Shown: positions 17,149 through 25,343 of the stretch, in pieces | Layout: every line of letters begins with the position of its first letter | Position numbering within the stretch: position 1 is the stretch's first letter | Source: Planctomycetota bacterium | GTDB taxonomy: Bacteria; Planctomycetota; SZUA-567; H5-PLA8 | DNA: 64,000 bases | Direction: 5' to 3' | Assembly (NCBI GenBank): GCA_023150555.1 | Contig: JAKLKQ010000030.1 | Span: forward strand, 1-64,000 | Made by a program: the position numbers and the translations under genes | The notes under the pieces: model-generated | Seen by the model: only the letters and a program-made list of their open reading frames with translations | Told to the model about the DNA's origin: nothing | Databases searched by the model: none

Positions 17149-18243
17149 CTACAGCCGCAGCGTGGCGACGCCGCAGACCGCCAGCAGCACCGAGACGATG
17201 AAGAAGCGCGAGACGATCTTCGTCTCCGACCAACCGACCTTCTCCAGGTGGTGGTGCAGCGGCGCGATCAGGAAGACCCGCCGCCCGAAGCAGCGGAAGC
17301 TGAAGATCTGGATCAGCACGGAAAGCGCCTCGGCGACGAAGACCCCGCCCACCAGCACCAGCAGCAGTTCCTGCCGGATCGACAGCGCCACCAGGCCCAG
17401 CAGGCTGCCCAGCGGCAGGCTGCCGGTGTCGCCCATGAAGACCTCGGCCGGATGCGCGTTAAACCACAGGAAGCCCAGGCATGCGCCGAACAGCGCCGCG
17501 CACACGACGCACAACTCGCCCGCGCCCGCCACGCCCGGCACGCCGAGGTTCGCCGAAAGCCCCGCGCTGCCGGCCAGGTACGCCAGAAGGCCGAAGACCG
17601 CCGCCGCGGTGAGGGTGCAGAGCGTCGCGAGGCCGTCCAATCCATCTGTGAGGTTCACGGCGTTGGTGCTGCCGGTGAAGACGAGCGCCGCCCAGGCGAT
17701 GTAACCGTAGCCGAGCGCCGGCCACAGGGCGCGCTCGACGAAGGGCACCGCCACCATGGAGCCCGTTTCCGCGTCGCCATAGTGCAGCAGCACCGCGCCA
17801 GCGATGCCGCCGACGAGGAACTGGAAGAAGAGCTTGCCCTTGATGCTCAGGCCCTTCTGGCCCTTGCGGTTGAGTTTGATCCAGTCGTCGTAGAAGCCCA
17901 CCGCGCCCATGGCCAGCGCGCCGAAGACGGCCAGCGGCACGAAGGGCACGTCCAGCCGCGCGAAGAGCACCGTCGCCAGCAGCGCCGAGCCCACCAGCAC
18001 CACGCCGCCCATCGTGGGCGTGTGCTTCTTCTGCGCGTGCTTCTCGATCAGGAACTGCGAATCCTTCTTGCCGACGTCCTCTTCGATCTTGCGCCGCCGC
18101 AGCCAGGCGATGAAGGGCCGCCCGGCCGCCACGCACAGCACAAAGGCGAAGACCGCCGCCAGCGCCGCGCGGAAGGCAACGGGCCCGAAGAGCGCCAGGA
18201 GGGACCAGCCCTCCCCGGCCCACGAATGCAGGTAGTAGAGCAC
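17149..18243 (-). CDS. mraY: Phospho-N-acetylmuramoyl-pentapeptide transferase
   Basis: 364 residues from a GTG start at 18243, chosen because GGAGG precedes it and the protein aligns with MraY from YYLHSW onward, although the frame is open far upstream. MraY makes lipid I in the inner membrane. It has about ten helices plus the catalytic motifs GFYDDWIKL (Asp pair), NLTDGLDGLA, FMGDTGSLPLG and APLHHHLE. KKHTPTMGGV is the conserved early loop. It is the most upstream gene of the cluster in this window; a URO-D-family gene diverges upstream. Confidence 0.96.
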   Translation of the reverse strand: MLYYLHSWAGEGWSLLALFGPVAFRAALAAVFAFVLCVAAGRPFIAWLRRRKIEEDVGKKDSQFLIEKHAQKKHTPTMGGVVLVGSALLATVLFARLDVPFVPLAVFGALAMGAVGFYDDWIKLNRKGQKGLSIKGKLFFQFLVGGIAGAVLLHYGDAETGSMVAVPFVERALWPALGYGYIAWAALVFTGSTNAVNLTDGLDGLATLCTLTAAAVFGLLAYLAGSAGLSANLGVPGVAGAGELCVVCAALFGACLGFLWFNAHPAEVFMGDTGSLPLGSLLGLVALSIRQELLLVLVGGVFVAEALSVLIQIFSFRCFGRRVFLIAPLHHHLEKVGWSETKIVSRFFIVSVLLAVCGVATLRL

Positions 18244-18453
18244 GCGCCACGGCCTCCGAGATCGCGAAGAAAACCCGTGTGGCGGTATCGGCCGATTTTC
18301 GGGGCGGATGAAGCGTTCCGGAAAGGCGGATTTGGCCACCGCAGGAGTTTCGAAAAGTCCAACCAAAGGATCGGTCCATCCATGGCTGCCCCCCGGATCG
18401 AGGGTATAGAGAGTGCAACTGAAGGCGGGACCCCACCTTAAGGAGCGCCGCGC

Positions 18454-19674
18454 ATGACAGGACAGGAACGCATCCTCGCCGCGATGGAAGGCCGCCCGTC
18501 GGACCAGGTGGCCTGGGCGCCCAACATCAACCAGTGGTTCTACGCCAACAAGTTCCTGAAGACGCTGGACGACGAGATCAAGCACTGCGCGACGCCCATC
18601 GACGTGCTGAAACACCTGGGCGCGGAGGTGCTGACGCGCTGGGACGGCCAGATCAAGGGCCGCGGCTTCCCCGGCGAGCACACCGTCTTCCGCAACTGCA
18701 AGCTGCGCATCGAATGGGAGGGCGAGCAGCCCCCCTACCCCCTGATCACCGCGTTCAACACCTACACCAAGGGCACCAAGATCCACCGCATCCTCGAGAC
18801 GCCCTGCGGCGAACTGAAGCAGACGTGGCGCTTCACGGAGGAAAGCTGCGCGGACTTCGAGGAAGCGTACTGGTGGAAGGACTACGACGCCGAGTTCGAC
18901 GCGGTGCGCTGCTTCGTCGAGGACCGCAGCTACGACTACTTCCTGGACGACTACGAGGCCACCAAGCAGCAGATCGGCAGCGACGGCTTCGTGATCCAGG
19001 AGATCCACGAGAACCCGCTGAAGATGCTGCACTGGCTGTGCGGGCCCGAGCGCGCCATCCTGCTGATGATGGACCATGCCGAGGCGCTGAAGGAACTCTT
19101 CGAGATCCACACGCGCCGGACGCTGGAGTTCGTCGACGGCCTGCTGCAGAAGACCGACGTGAAGTTCTTCATCAGCAACGACAATCTCGACGCGATGCTC
19201 TTTCCCCCGTACTTCTTCGACGAGTTCCTGACCGCGCACTACCAGGCGCTCTCCGACCTGATCCACAGCAAGGGCGGCTACTTCTGGGTGCATTCGTGCG
19301 GCAACAACTACGACATCGCGCCCTTTATTCAGAAGTGCGGCATCGACTGCATGGAAGGCCTCACGCCGCCGCCGCTGGGCAACTTCCCGCTGCACGAGGC
19401 CTGGGAGCGCATCGGGCCGGAGTTCGTCGTCGAAGGCGGCGACACCTGCCACCAGCAGGAGTACTTCAAGCCCGACGCCCCGCAGGTGATCCGCGGCTAC
19501 GTCGAGAAACTCTTCGCTTCGATGAAGGGCAACCCGCGCTTCATCTTCTCCAGCAGCTGCAACACCTCGCCGCGCACCCCCTGGCGCAACGTCGTCGCCC
19601 TGCGCGACTCCGTGCGCGAACTGGGCGGCGCCGAGGCCTACGCCGCCGCAGGATCCGCCGCCGCCGCCGTGTAG
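18454..19674 (+). CDS. Uroporphyrinogen decarboxylase (URO-D) family protein
   Basis: 406 residues, ATG preceded by AAGGAG. Family motifs include the N-terminal ERILAAMEGRPSDQV, a central ENPLKMLHWLCGPERAI, and the C-terminal FWVHSCGNNYDIAPFIQKCG, whose His/Cys pair resembles the zinc site of MtaA-type cobamide methyltransferases. It does not look like heme-pathway HemE, which has a shorter, different N-terminus. Many PVC bacteria carry many such paralogues with unknown methyl-transfer or sugar-related substrates. It diverges from mraY across about 210 bases. Confidence 0.8.
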   Translation: MTGQERILAAMEGRPSDQVAWAPNINQWFYANKFLKTLDDEIKHCATPIDVLKHLGAEVLTRWDGQIKGRGFPGEHTVFRNCKLRIEWEGEQPPYPLITAFNTYTKGTKIHRILETPCGELKQTWRFTEESCADFEEAYWWKDYDAEFDAVRCFVEDRSYDYFLDDYEATKQQIGSDGFVIQEIHENPLKMLHWLCGPERAILLMMDHAEALKELFEIHTRRTLEFVDGLLQKTDVKFFISNDNLDAMLFPPYFFDEFLTAHYQALSDLIHSKGGYFWVHSCGNNYDIAPFIQKCGIDCMEGLTPPPLGNFPLHEAWERIGPEFVVEGGDTCHQQEYFKPDAPQVIRGYVEKLFASMKGNPRFIFSSSCNTSPRTPWRNVVALRDSVRELGGAEAYAAAGSAAAAV

Positions 19675-19699
19675 CGTTCCATAAAGACCGCAAAAGGAC

Positions 19700-19750
19700 C
19701 CCGCGCCTCCTCTTAATAGGAGGCTGCGCGCGCGGGCGCCGTGTTTTTTC
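19700..19750 (+). terminator. Probable intrinsic terminator of the URO-D gene
   Basis: GCCTCCT and AGGAGGC around CTTAAT form the core of a longer stem (CCGCG outer arm with CGCGG) at 19700-19735, followed by TTTTTT at 19744-19749. Its core resembles the hairpin at the ftsA stop. Confidence 0.6.
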
Positions 19751-19789
19751 GCCCGCAGTCACTCGTGCAATCAATACTTGAGTCGCCTC

Positions 19790-19808
19790 CGTAACCCGGT
19801 AGGTTACG
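19790..19808. promoter_or_regulatory. Inverted repeat upstream of lipoprotein gene
   Basis: CGTAACC (19790-19796) and GGTTACG (19802-19808) form a perfect 7-bp inverted repeat, with another GGTAACC at 19817-19823. It lies 52 bases before the start at 19860, so it could be an operator or a 5'-UTR hairpin. No regulator can be assigned. Confidence 0.4.
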
Positions 19809-19859
19809 CGGCGGTTGGTAACCTCTTGAACCCCTATCCCTCATGGGAGGATTTAAGCC

Positions 19860-20846
19860 ATGCCGAAGTTGCTCAAGCTGAGCGCCCTGCTGCTGGCGGT
19901 TGCCCTCGTTGGCTGCAGCGGCAAGACCAAGACCGACGCCCCCGGCAAGACCGGCGACGACGGCAAGACCGCCGCCGCGCCCGCCCCCGCGATGCCGGCC
20001 ACGCCCGAAGAGGCCATGAAGCACGTGACCGCCCAACTGGGCGACGGGAAGCCCGAGGTCCTGTGGGACGCGCTGCCCGCCAGCTACCAGAACGACGCGT
20101 CCGGCCTGGTGCACGAATTCGGCAAGACCGTCGACCAGGAGACCTACAACGCCGGCTTCGGGCTGGTCCAGAAGGTCGTGAAGATCCTCGAGACGAAGAA
20201 GGAGTTCATCCTCGCCCTGCCGCAGCTTCAGCAGAATCCGGCCAAGGCGGAACTGGAGAAGAACTGGGACAAGCTCGTCGGTTTCGTCTCCAAGATCGCC
20301 AACTGCGAACTCACCGACAGTTCCAAGCTGGCCACCCTCGACGTTCGCCAGTTCCTGGCCACGACGGGCTCTGGGATCATGAAGGATGCCATGGCCCTGG
20401 CCCTGCTCGCGCCGCAGAAGCCCAACGAGGCGCGCATCGACCCGCAGATCATGTTCCGCAACACCAAGGCCGAGATCGTCAACCAGACGCCCGACAGCGC
20501 CACGCTGAAGATGACCGCGCCTGGCGAGCAGCCGAAGGAACTGCAGGTCGTGAAGGTCGAGGACAAGTGGATTCCCAAGGAGATGGCTGACGGCTGGAAG
20601 CAGGGCGTCCTGGACGCCAAGGCGGGCCTCGCCAAGCTCAAGGCCGAGAACAACAAGCAGAACAAGGACATGGCGCTCGCCCAGATCAAGCAGGTCGACG
20701 CGATGCTCGACCAGATCCTGGCCACCAAGACGGCCGACGAATTCATGGGCCAGATCGGCCAGATCATCGGCATGGCCATGGGCGCCATCATGGGCGGAAT
20801 GGGCGGCCCCGGCGGCGGCGGCATGCAGGGCGGCATGGGCCAGTAA
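19860..20846 (+). CDS. Lipoprotein of unknown function with glycine/methionine-rich tail
   Basis: 328 residues, with a GGGAGG ribosome-binding site. LLAVALVGCSG is a clear lipobox. A low-complexity linker (residues 20-50) leads into a mostly helical region: ALPASYQNDASGLVHEFG, then DKLVGFVSKI and related segments. PGEQPKELQVVKVEDKWIPK looks like a small beta domain of a type common in planctomycete lipoproteins. The C-terminus is MGAIMGGMGGPGGGGMQGGM. I do not recognise the family. A strong terminator follows. Confidence 0.65.
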   Translation: MPKLLKLSALLLAVALVGCSGKTKTDAPGKTGDDGKTAAAPAPAMPATPEEAMKHVTAQLGDGKPEVLWDALPASYQNDASGLVHEFGKTVDQETYNAGFGLVQKVVKILETKKEFILALPQLQQNPAKAELEKNWDKLVGFVSKIANCELTDSSKLATLDVRQFLATTGSGIMKDAMALALLAPQKPNEARIDPQIMFRNTKAEIVNQTPDSATLKMTAPGEQPKELQVVKVEDKWIPKEMADGWKQGVLDAKAGLAKLKAENNKQNKDMALAQIKQVDAMLDQILATKTADEFMGQIGQIIGMAMGAIMGGMGGPGGGGMQGGMGQ

Positions 20847-20875
20847 CGCTCGCCGCTTTTTCAAGTCTTCACCGG

Positions 20876-20902
20876 AAAGGGCAAGCTTCGGCTTGCCCTT
20901 TT
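20876..20902 (+). terminator. Intrinsic terminator with UUCG tetraloop
   Basis: AAAGGGCAAGC and GCTTGCCCTTT pair perfectly over 11 bp around a TTCG loop, followed by TTTTC. It lies between the lipoprotein gene and the downstream glycosylase gene. Confidence 0.85.
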
Positions 20903-20934
20903 CATTTGCGCACGAGCGGCGTATCACTCGAGCC

Positions 20935-21843
20935 ATGCCCGAACTGCCGGACGTCACCCTCTACCTGGAAGCGCTGCACCCGCGCGTGCTGACGCAGCCG
21001 CTCGAGAAGGTGCGCCTGCGCAGCGCCTTCCTGGTGCGCACCGCCGATCCGCCGGTCTTCGCCTGCGAGGGCAAACGCGTGCTCGAGTTGCGGCGCGTGG
21101 GCAAGCGCATCGTCTTCGAACTCGAAGGCGAGCTCTTCCTCGTCCTGCACCTGATGATCGCCGGGCGCCTGCGCTGGGAAAAGCGCGGCGCTTCGGCGCC
21201 GGGCAAGATCGGCCTGGCCGCCTTCGACTTCCCCACCGGCACGCTGCTCCTCACCGAAGCCAGCACGAAGAAACGCGCGTCGCTGCACGTCGTCCGCGGG
21301 GAGACCGCGCTGAAAGCGCTCGACCCCGGCGGCCTGGAGGTCCTCACCGCGAGCGCCGCGGCGTTCGGCCAGGCCCTACGCGCCGGCAACCATACCTTGA
21401 AGCGCGCGCTCACCGACCCGCGCATCTTCAGCGGCATCGGCAACGCGTACAGCGACGAGATCCTGCACGCCGCGCGCCTATCGCCCGTGCAGTTGACGCG
21501 GAAGCTCAGCGACGCCGAAGCCCGCGCGCTGCACCGCGCCGTGAAAGACACGCTCGAGTCGTGGACCGAAAAGCTGCGCGCCGAATTCGCGGGGCGCTTT
21601 CCCGGGCCGGGCGAGATCACCGCGTTCCGGCCGGGCTTCGCTGTGCACGGGCGCTACAAGCAGCCCTGCCCGACGTGCGGAACGGCCGTGCAGCGCATCC
21701 GCTACGCGGAGAACGAGACGAACTACTGCCCTCGCTGCCAGACGAAGGGCAAGCTCCTCGCGGACCGTTCGTTGTCGAAGCTGCTGAAAAAAGACTGGCC
21801 TCGAACAATCGAGGCCATGGAAGAGCAATCCAAGAAAAAGTAA
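20935..21843 (+). CDS. Fpg/Nei-family DNA glycosylase
   Basis: 302 residues. The start is fixed at the ATG at 20935 because the enzyme needs an N-terminal Pro exposed after Met removal: the protein begins MPELPDV, giving catalytic Pro1 and Glu2. RRVGKRIVFELEGELFLVLHL holds the conserved lysine loop, DPRIFSGIGNAYSDEILHAA is the helix-two-turn-helix, and CPTCG...CPRC with the final QTKGKLLADRS form the zinc finger. It removes oxidised bases during repair. Whether it acts on 8-oxoguanine or pyrimidines cannot be decided from sequence. Confidence 0.9.
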   Translation: MPELPDVTLYLEALHPRVLTQPLEKVRLRSAFLVRTADPPVFACEGKRVLELRRVGKRIVFELEGELFLVLHLMIAGRLRWEKRGASAPGKIGLAAFDFPTGTLLLTEASTKKRASLHVVRGETALKALDPGGLEVLTASAAAFGQALRAGNHTLKRALTDPRIFSGIGNAYSDEILHAARLSPVQLTRKLSDAEARALHRAVKDTLESWTEKLRAEFAGRFPGPGEITAFRPGFAVHGRYKQPCPTCGTAVQRIRYAENETNYCPRCQTKGKLLADRSLSKLLKKDWPRTIEAMEEQSKKK

Positions 21844-21852
21844 TTCGAAGCG

Positions 21853-22032
21853 TTACGCGGGCGGCGTATTCTGCTTCGCGGTGGCCTCGGCGAGGCGCTT
21901 GCGGCGCTGGGACTTCTTGCGCATATGCTTGGCGGCGCATTCCGGGCAGACAGACTCGCAGGTGCGCGTAGCCAGCGGGCGCCAATGCTGAGGCAGCGGG
22001 CCACTGCATTCCGAACACTTATGGCGAATCAT
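21853..22032 (-). CDS. 59-residue zinc-ribbon protein A
   Basis: Begins at the ATG at 22032 with AAGGAG seven bases upstream. The protein has CSECSGPLPQ, then VCPECAAKHMRKKSQRRKR, giving a CxxC...CxxC zinc ribbon followed by a basic helix. It is clearly paralogous to the next upstream gene (22206-22433), which shares CPECAA.H and the SQRR block. Such small ribbon-plus-basic proteins often bind RNA or ribosomes, but no function is known here. Confidence 0.75.
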   Translation of the reverse strand: MIRHKCSECSGPLPQHWRPLATRTCESVCPECAAKHMRKKSQRRKRLAEATAKQNTPPA

Positions 22033-22061
22033 GCAGAAAGCTCCTTAAGGGTTTCACCGAT

Positions 22062-22079
22062 CCGGATATTACCGGATGC
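22062..22079 (-). promoter_or_regulatory. Shared upstream motif, copy A
   Basis: CCGGATATTACCGGATGC, an inverted CCGG pair, lies 30 bases upstream of zinc-ribbon gene A. A near copy lies 34 bases upstream of gene B (22467-22487). It may be an operator or promoter element; on the minus strand TAATAT could serve as a -10 box. Confidence 0.4.
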
Positions 22080-22205
22080 GTTGGCCGAAAAAAATAGAAA
22101 TGATGCACTGGAGCAGCACAAATGTTATGCATGCACTGCACATGTGCAGGCCTTGCTTAGTTAGGCCGAAGTCACGGCTATGCTTATAAAGCCTTGCAGC
22201 GAAAC

Positions 22206-22433
22206 CTATTTATCGGTGGGCTTCTTCGGCGGATCTTTTGTTTCAGGGTCGATGATCGGACGGTCCTCGTACATCTCCAACAGCAGTTCCATCACCCGTC
22301 GGCGCTGGCTGCGGCTCTTGATGTGCCGAGCGGCGCACTCCGGGCAGACCGGCTCGCCGTCGTCGGCGTCGTCCTTCGCCCAGTCTTCGGGAAGCAGCTT
22401 CCCGCATTGGCTGCAGTTGGGAGGCGTACCCAT
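22206..22433 (-). CDS. 75-residue zinc-ribbon protein B
   Basis: The protein begins MGTPPNCSQCGKLLPEDWAK and continues with PVCPECAARHIKSRSQRRRV, a CxxC...CxxC zinc ribbon with a basic helix, then an acidic/proline-rich tail. It is a paralogue of the neighbouring 59-residue protein, 173 bases downstream on the same strand. The two genes look like a tandem duplication with diverged tails. Function unknown. Confidence 0.75.
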   Translation of the reverse strand: MGTPPNCSQCGKLLPEDWAKDDADDGEPVCPECAARHIKSRSQRRRVMELLLEMYEDRPIIDPETKDPPKKPTDK

Positions 22434-22466
22434 CGTCTTTCGCTCGAGATGCCCAGCCGCACTATA

Positions 22467-22487
22467 CCGGATTTTCTCACCGGATGC
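22467..22487 (-). promoter_or_regulatory. Shared upstream motif, copy B
   Basis: CCGGATTTTCTCACCGGATGC repeats the CCGGAT...ACCGGATGC pattern found upstream of the sister gene. On the minus strand TATAGT immediately downstream of it is a possible -10 box. Confidence 0.4.
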
Positions 22488-22513
22488 AGCCCTTCACGGC
22501 CGCACACTTTGCG

Positions 22514-23848
22514 TTATGCCTTCCCCTTCAGCCACGCCGCCGCGCCGGCGCGCGCGAGGATCTCGTTCTTGCGCGTCTTCAGGTCGCGCAGGGTGACCTT
22601 GCCCGCCTCGGGCCCGGCCTGCACCGCGAACGGGATGCCCTTGCGCTCGGCCAGCTCGTACTGCTTCACGGCCTTTGCTTCGCCGGGATAGACATCGATG
22701 CGCAGGCCCGCGGAACGCAGCTCCGCGCCGAGGTTCAGCGCCTCCGCGCGGCCCGCCGCGTCGGGCACGACCACCAGCGCGTCGGCGGCGCCGGTTGCGC
22801 CCGCGAACATGTTGCGCTCGTCCATCAGCGTGTAGACGCGCTCGAAGCCGATCGAGAACCCGCACGCCGGGGTCGGCTGGCCGCCCAGTTTGCCGATCAG
22901 CTCGTCGAAGCGCCCGCCGCCGGCGAGGCTGAACGGCACGCCCTCCGCGGCGACCTCGAAGATCGGCCCGGTGTAGTAGTCCATGCCGCGCGCAAGGAAG
23001 GGGTCAAAAACTAGCTTACCGCTGGGAAGCGGAGGAGTTAACTCCAGAACTTCCTGGATCTGCGCGACATACGGATTCCCTTTATCACCTACCTTTGCCC
23101 CGATCTCCTTGAAAAGTTCTCGTGGATCATACTCTTTCGACTCCTTAACGTAATCGTATAGGCCCTTGAACCAATCCAACTCCGATTGTTGGCAACCCAG
23201 TGCCAACATGTCTGAATTCAATTCGTCCCACGGCTGCTTGTCAATCTTATCCAACAAGATGATATATCGATCGATTGCTTCCTTTGGAACGTTAGACTTC
23301 TCGCAAAGCACTCTGAGCAGCGGGCGCGAGTTGAGGCGCACGGTTAGCCCAGAGAAGCCCAGGTCGGCGAGCGCCGTCGCCACGGTCAGGATCACGTCGG
23401 CCTCGACGGCCATGCTGGTGCTGCCCAGCACGTCGATGTCGCATTGCACGAACTCGCGGAAGCGCCCGTGCTGCGGGCGTTCGGCGCGCCAGACGGGGCC
23501 GATCTGGTAGCGCTTGAAGACCGCGGGCAACTCGCCGCGGTGCGTGGCGTAGTAGCGCGCCAGGGGCACGGTGAGGTCGAAGCGCATGGCGAGGTCGGCG
23601 AGTTCGTCCTTGCTCTCGAGCGCCCGCTCCAACGACGCGCCGCGCTTCAAGATGCGGTACATCAGCTTCTCGTTCTCGCCGCCGCCCTTGCCCAGGAAGA
23701 CGTCGAGGTTCTCCATGCAGGGCGTCTCCATCGGCTCGTAGCCGAAGGACTCGTAGACCGCGCGGATGCGCCGGATCAGCTCGTTGCGCTTGCGCTGCGC
23801 ATCGGGCAGGAAGTCGCGGAATCCGCTGGGGGCCTGCAGCTTCGCCAT
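22514..23848 (-). CDS. hisS: Histidyl-tRNA synthetase
   Basis: 444 residues. Class II aminoacyl-tRNA synthetase motifs are intact: APSGFRDFLPD, motif 2 YQIGPVWRAERPQHGRFREF and the HisRS-specific ARGMDYYTGPIFEV. The C-terminal anticodon-binding domain ends at WLKGKA. About 300 bases (roughly 23005-23310, residues 180-281) are strikingly AT-rich and use different codons from the rest; they encode the insertion domain (NVPKEAIDRYIILLDKIDKQ onward). The frame is intact, so the gene is functional but mosaic. Confidence 0.96.
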   Translation of the reverse strand: MAKLQAPSGFRDFLPDAQRKRNELIRRIRAVYESFGYEPMETPCMENLDVFLGKGGGENEKLMYRILKRGASLERALESKDELADLAMRFDLTVPLARYYATHRGELPAVFKRYQIGPVWRAERPQHGRFREFVQCDIDVLGSTSMAVEADVILTVATALADLGFSGLTVRLNSRPLLRVLCEKSNVPKEAIDRYIILLDKIDKQPWDELNSDMLALGCQQSELDWFKGLYDYVKESKEYDPRELFKEIGAKVGDKGNPYVAQIQEVLELTPPLPSGKLVFDPFLARGMDYYTGPIFEVAAEGVPFSLAGGGRFDELIGKLGGQPTPACGFSIGFERVYTLMDERNMFAGATGAADALVVVPDAAGRAEALNLGAELRSAGLRIDVYPGEAKAVKQYELAERKGIPFAVQAGPEAGKVTLRDLKTRKNEILARAGAAAWLKGKA

Positions 23849-23930
23849 CGAAGACCTTTCGCGTTCAGGAGTTGAGCTAGCAAAGAATAGCGGCGCGCCG
23901 CGTTGCCCTCAAGGCGCTTTAACTGCTGAG

Positions 23931-24010
23931 CACACAGAGATCGCAGAGACCGAGAGCCATTGAAGGCCCAAACCTGAAACCCGCACTTGGTGTCTTGGTG
24001 CCTTGATGGT
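23931..24010. repeat. Solo ACAGAG / CTTGGTG repeat remnants
   Basis: CACACAGAGATCGCAGAGAC at 23931 and ACTTGGTGTCTTGGTGCC at 23985 are members of the ACAGAG family seen around the GxxExxY gene and of a companion CTTGGTG family. No nuclease gene lies between them. They fill the gap between trmB-like and hisS. Confidence 0.55.
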
Positions 24011-24017
24011 TCCCTAC

Positions 24018-24800
24018 TCAGTCTTCCGCTTCTTCGTCGTCGAGTTCGCTGCCCACGCCGCGGGTCTTGAAGTTCGGCAGCGGCAGCGCCGCGACGCGCG
24101 CCTTGACCTCGGCTGCTGACAGGTCGAGCTTCAGCCCGTAGCCGCGAAAGACGGTGTAGCCGCGCTTGCGGGCCAGGATCTCGCGGCGGCTGCGCCCCTG
24201 CGGCGCGTCGGGCCACGGTCCGTCCTGCTCGTGGAACTCAAAGAACGCCGGCAGGATCTCCTTCATGTACGCCCAGTACGGCGGGCAGTCGGTCTGCACG
24301 ACGAAGAGGCCCCCCGGCGCGAGCGCGCGGTGGACCTGCTTGAGGAAGCCGGGGGTGAGCAGGCGGCGCCAGCGTTCCTTGGCGTCGTGGTACGGCTGCG
24401 GATGGTAGCAATGGATTTCGGCGGCCGTCCCGGCCGGAAGCCAGTCGCGCACGAGGCTCTCGGCATCCTTTACCGCGAAGCGCACGTTCGACAGGCCGCG
24501 CTGGTTGGCGCGGCGCGTGGCGTAGCGGATCGCGGCCGGCAGCAGGTCGCAGGCGAAGTGGTCGTAGTCCCCGCGCGCGAGGGCGCTCTGGAGGACGTAG
24601 CGCCCGTTGCCGCAGCCAAGGTCGATCACCAGCGGCGCGGAACGCCCGAAGACTTCGGCGAAGTCCAGCGGCGCCTCGGCGGGCGGCGGGAACTGCTTGT
24701 ACGCCGTCTGCGCCCACTGTTCTTTGGGCAGGATCTTGCCGGGGATCGGCACGCCGTACTCGCGTTCGACGGTGCCGGCATTGGGTTCGGGCTTGGGCAT
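24018..24800 (-). CDS. tRNA (guanine-N7-)-methyltransferase-like (TrmB family)
   Basis: 260 residues. An N-terminal extension precedes the SAM-binding motif LVIDLGCGNGRYVL (residues about 58-71), the acidic ACDLLPAAIRYATRRA motif and NVRFAVKDAES. The TrmB catalytic block, normally FPDPWPKKRHHKRR, appears as HCYHPQPYHDAKERWRRLLT, with FLKQVHRALAPGGLFVVQTD after it. This matches the variant TrmB branch of PVC and related bacteria. It forms 7-methylguanosine in tRNA. It is upstream of hisS on the same strand, separated by repeat remnants. Confidence 0.8.
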   Translation of the reverse strand: MPKPEPNAGTVEREYGVPIPGKILPKEQWAQTAYKQFPPPAEAPLDFAEVFGRSAPLVIDLGCGNGRYVLQSALARGDYDHFACDLLPAAIRYATRRANQRGLSNVRFAVKDAESLVRDWLPAGTAAEIHCYHPQPYHDAKERWRRLLTPGFLKQVHRALAPGGLFVVQTDCPPYWAYMKEILPAFFEFHEQDGPWPDAPQGRSRREILARKRGYTVFRGYGLKLDLSAAEVKARVAALPLPNFKTRGVGSELDDEEAED

Positions 24801-24938
24801 ACCGCCAAGCTATCCGGCGCGGCGCGCTTCGTCATCCGCAGGCGCGGGGCGCGGAGCTTGCGCCCTGCTCCGGGCCGCGCTACGGTTGGCATCGATTTCC
24901 ACCTCCAGAAAGCGGCAGGCCTCCCAGGGATCGCTGGC

Positions 24939-25343
24939 ATGACTTCAACACTCGTCCTTTTCTTTCTGCAGATTCAAAGCAGCTATGCTGAAAATCGCGA
25001 AGCGCCAGCCACAGAGGATCGGTTCGACACCGTGCAGTTTTACGAAGGCCCCTCGGGCTGCTGGCGTATCAAGACGTTTGCGATGGATCAGGATGTCCAC
25101 GTCTGGTCCATGGGCGCATCAGTCAGGAATCTGGTCGAACTGGCGCGCGCGAACACGGAGAAGCATTACGGCGATGTACTCAGCGAAGGCTACATTGTCC
25201 AGAGTGACGATGCCGTAGAGGGTCTTCGCCAAAAACTTAAGGAAAAGGGGCTGCCGGCGCACCTGGAGATTTCTGATGCGGGGTTTCTCTTCTGGGCACC
25301 AGAGGGAACCCGCTACCGCAGCAAGTCCAGACCCAATAATTAG
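24939..25343 (+). CDS. Hypothetical protein, possibly exported
   Basis: 134 residues from the ATG at 24939, preceded by AGGGA; the frame is open far upstream, so the start is uncertain. STLVLFFLQIQSSYA may be a short signal sequence. The body, from FYEGPSGCWRIKTFAMDQDV to LEISDAGFLFWAPEGTRYR, is a mixed alpha/beta domain I do not recognise. Base composition is lower in GC than the neighbours, which hints at acquired DNA. It lies between two ACAGAG-type repeat remnants. Confidence 0.5.
   Translation: MTSTLVLFFLQIQSSYAENREAPATEDRFDTVQFYEGPSGCWRIKTFAMDQDVHVWSMGASVRNLVELARANTEKHYGDVLSEGYIVQSDDAVEGLRQKLKEKGLPAHLEISDAGFLFWAPEGTRYRSKSRPNN

Noticed and set aside
17149..19452. A 767-codon frame containing mraY
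   Set aside because: The upstream 400 codons are antisense to the URO-D-family gene. MraY homology and a ribosome-binding site place the start at 18243.
18454..19674. HemE of heme biosynthesis
   Set aside because: The N-terminus and the HSCGNN segment fit the MtaA-like URO-D superfamily better, and no other heme genes are nearby.
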